Source: Thermoflexus hugenholtzii JAD2 (GTDB lineage Bacteria > Chloroflexota > Chloroflexia > Chloroflexales > Roseiflexaceae). From it: 56,168 nucleotides of DNA. This document shows, piece after piece, positions 55,301 to 56,168 of the stretch. Positions within the stretch are counted from its first letter, which is position 1; each line of letters starts with the position of its first letter. The translations under genes were made by a program, and so were the position numbers. The DNA lies in contig CAMCVW010000019.1 in the NCBI GenBank assembly GCA_945881915.1, positions 1-56,168 on the forward strand, written 5' to 3'. The notes under the pieces were generated by a model. It made no database searches. It had not been told where the DNA came from and saw only the letters and a list, made by a program, of their open reading frames with translations.

Positions 55301-55890
55301 GGCTCGAGTTCGACCAGGACGTCTCCGCAGCGGCGCACATTGGTATCTGTTTCACGCAGGCGCTTCATGGCGTCATTACGCCGTTGTTCATGGACCGATA
55401 TATCAGCGGCGTCTTCGAACAAGCGCCGACGCTCTTCGGGGCGCAGATCGAGTACATTGTCGACAAGGCCCTGATTGATGATGGTATACGAGCCACCCAG
55501 AGTGGCAGTCGCCTCTTGGATATCGCGTAGACGCACTTTGGCGCGATTGATGAAGTACTCGTGGTCGCCAGAACGGGTGACACGTCTCGTGATAGTGACG
55601 GTATCGAATGCGACGGGGAGCGTCCGATCGCTATTATCGATGGTCAGTGAGACTTCCGCAAAGCCAGATGCAGCCCGCTTCGACCCGCCACCGAAGATGA
55701 GGTCTTCGCTCTTGCGACTGCGCAACATAGCCTGGGATTGTTCACCCAGTACCCAACGGATTGCATCGACGACGTTGCTCTTGCCGCTCCCATTTGGACC
55801 AACGATAGCAGATACCCCCGGCCGGAACTCAAACGTAGTCCGGGAGGCAAATGTTTTAAAACCGTGAATTTCGAGTCGCTTGAGATGCAA
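52327..55890 (-). CDS. smc: Chromosome segregation protein SMC
   Basis: SMC forms the ring of the bacterial condensin, working with ScpA and ScpB to compact and separate chromosomes. The 1187-residue length is normal. Walker A is GPNGSGKSNVVDAIRWVLGEQ (split, residues 32-39), followed by two long coiled coils around a hinge (about 500-650, with AQGVKAAMEYA and ATFLPLDTI). The C-terminal half-head has LLSGGERSLTAAALLFA and LDEVDAALDE. The start codon is TTG at 55890, eight bases after GGAG. scpB is at 34906. A 14-base tandem repeat lies upstream. Confidence 0.97.
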   Translation of the reverse strand: MHLKRLEIHGFKTFASRTTFEFRPGVSAIVGPNGSGKSNVVDAIRWVLGEQSQAMLRSRKSEDLIFGGGSKRAASGFAEVSLTIDNSDRTLPVAFDTVTITRRVTRSGDHEYFINRAKVRLRDIQEATATLGGSYTIINQGLVDNVLDLRPEERRRLFEDAADISVHEQRRNDAMKRLRETDTNVRRCGDVLVELEPRIRSLKRQASAAKQHRDIKHELDATQIKLLRMQDAIANTSLGTATQDVTLAQHILSDVQTQRDALNERIGAARLQIRTLREEMGGIYGEGSRLHTRAEGLQRAIAVAAERIKAVQQRSVEYAQTVRDAEAQQAIVAVEIVALQLTVNQQTDTRAAHQATINELDNGRVSYNERRRALRATVDAAQRAEAATAGAIRERQRQLERLQELLAQLDSSQQNESVLVDQAQLALRTQQALVDEATNAHTIAQTRAAEREQTINILRAEIDSLRAERTLNEEALTAARRTHNQVDSRYQALLQIVRSHGGVAQGVKAAMEYAERTNREFALVSSLITAPQTLELAIETALGARLQHIVTDRWDDAEAAIAALKKNNQGRATFLPLDTIRQGGDTRSPSNAAGVLGVAAQLVDIAPKYRIILDYLLGRTLIVDSLDVARSEIKRISGGWQIVTTGGEQVSSGGSLTGGAQVRDGGTLQRERNLRELPLEVDKAKAEVDRLTAVVARAGTHMQQLEQRLQQNELARQEDQNTVQQTSQQREHALRAYNKAEADVALVSQQASQAGQRQADSSAQMSQLNQELLDLSAQQQIQRTALDAAYHDEQALIEQSYADDDHRAAVQQLLTDAEGHVRATLATIQAAEQRLAAIAHAMSQRQARTDELSGEAAKIQHETAGYEQELVTVQDEIAAIQTRIAPLEAALKAAEALLPEQEAAEQAFMTALRAAEADAGRAALTLERANDRISVLHDRANSEGYDLSVLSHTAEPIEGDETTLNQQLTTYRNQLQRLGPVNPLALEEYDEANERYTFMNTQVADLRSAAQSLNELIKELDATMRANFEQTFGAVAREFALTFQIMFGGGSASLELTKTGDGGALDDIGIEINARPPGKRQQNLALLSGGERSLTAAALLFAILKVKPTPFCVLDEVDAALDEANVARFRAALDDLRSTSQFVVVTHNRGTIEIADSIYGVSMGDDSASRVLSLRLDELITVAPHLR

Positions 55891-55938
55891 TCCTGCCGCT
55901 CCGTCTATGACAGTAACCGTCAGTATAGCAGGCAGGAG

Positions 55939-56020
55939 ATGAATGAGGAATTATGAATGAGGAATTATGAATGAGGAATTATGAATGAGGAATTATGAAT
56001 GAGGAATTATGAATGAGGAA
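55939..56020. repeat. 14-bp tandem repeat ATGAATGAGGAATT, 5.9 copies
   Basis: Five perfect 14-base copies plus 12 bases of a sixth lie 49 bases upstream of the smc start codon. Each unit is two related heptads, and the one read AATTATG equals the minus-strand unit at 50317. If the smc promoter lies here, repeat number might affect it, but that is inference. Confidence 0.95.
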
Positions 56021-56081
56021 GGTTGCGTCTTGTCAAGTGGTGTAAATTCGTGGGTTCGTTGAAGCGGCGATTGTACCGGCG

Positions 56082-56168
56082 TTAACTGGATTCGCGGGCT
56101 TCATCCATGGACTTTTTGGTGAAGTAACCGCGCTTCAGACTCCAATCTCTGTCAAGTTCTACGATTTC
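56082..56168 (-). CDS. C-terminal end of an unidentified protein (partial)
   Basis: Read on the minus strand from the window edge, 28 residues (...DRDWSLKRGYFTKKSMDEARESS) are followed by TAA. The polar, helix-forming composition looks coding. Continuing past the stop in the same frame reads RRYNRRFNEPTNLHHLTRR, which is also protein-like, so the stop may be recent. The family is not recognised. The gene body lies outside the window. Confidence 0.35.
   Translation of the reverse strand, partial: EIVELDRDWSLKRGYFTKKSMDEARESS

Overview
The window most likely comes from a Chloroflexota bacterium, probably a Roseiflexaceae- or Herpetosiphon-like member of class Chloroflexia. The best sign is the run of secreted proteins with paired 'FWEQNGG..VFGFP' and 'ETGH..CG' modules, which I know mainly from that phylum. 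A DUF2283-like extension on Era, type II IPP isomerase, menaquinone-type UbiE/MenG and standard-code genes fit this. Placement below phylum is inference. No rRNA, tRNA, CRISPR array or complete insertion sequence was seen.

Left end (1-7.8 kb): a pentanucleotide ACTCA tract runs in frame into a Dam-type adenine methylase, followed one base later by a PD-(D/E)XK endonuclease-like gene, which suggests a type II restriction-modification pair. Convergent to it lie a NERD-domain membrane protein and uvrB, then a radical-SAM DNA modification/repair-type protein and lgt. Core genes follow (7.8-21.2 kb): coaX, ubiE/menG, an array of 92-bp repeats, era with an N-terminal extension, two tandem DHA2 MFS exporters, rlmN, a PGPGW membrane protein, hisS, a cyclodeaminase, dnaA, a small lipoprotein and arginase.

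The accessory region (21.2-34.9 kb) holds a translationally coupled pair of membrane proteins, a small membrane protein, and six consecutive paralogous secreted proteins (called A-F here). All six share the N-terminal double module but carry one of two C-terminal domain types. Two of the six (A and E) and a DUF1697 gene between C and D are broken by frameshifts. The array shows recent duplication, domain swapping and decay, and is the least conventional part of the window.

Right part (34.9-56.2 kb): a tightly packed minus-strand operon (cyclophilin, M23 peptidase, GAF-GAF histidine kinase, M24 peptidase, scpB); a plus-strand set fni, an orphan TaqI-like specificity-domain protein and recF; corA; speB; an M20 peptidase preceded by a shortened paralog that lacks the metal ligands; prfA; rpsU; a CsaA-like tRNA-binding protein; a PHP phosphoesterase; a HAD hydrolase; and smc. 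Heptad-based tandem repeats lie beside rpsU/csaA and upstream of smc. The last 87 bases hold the C-terminal end of an unidentified minus-strand gene.
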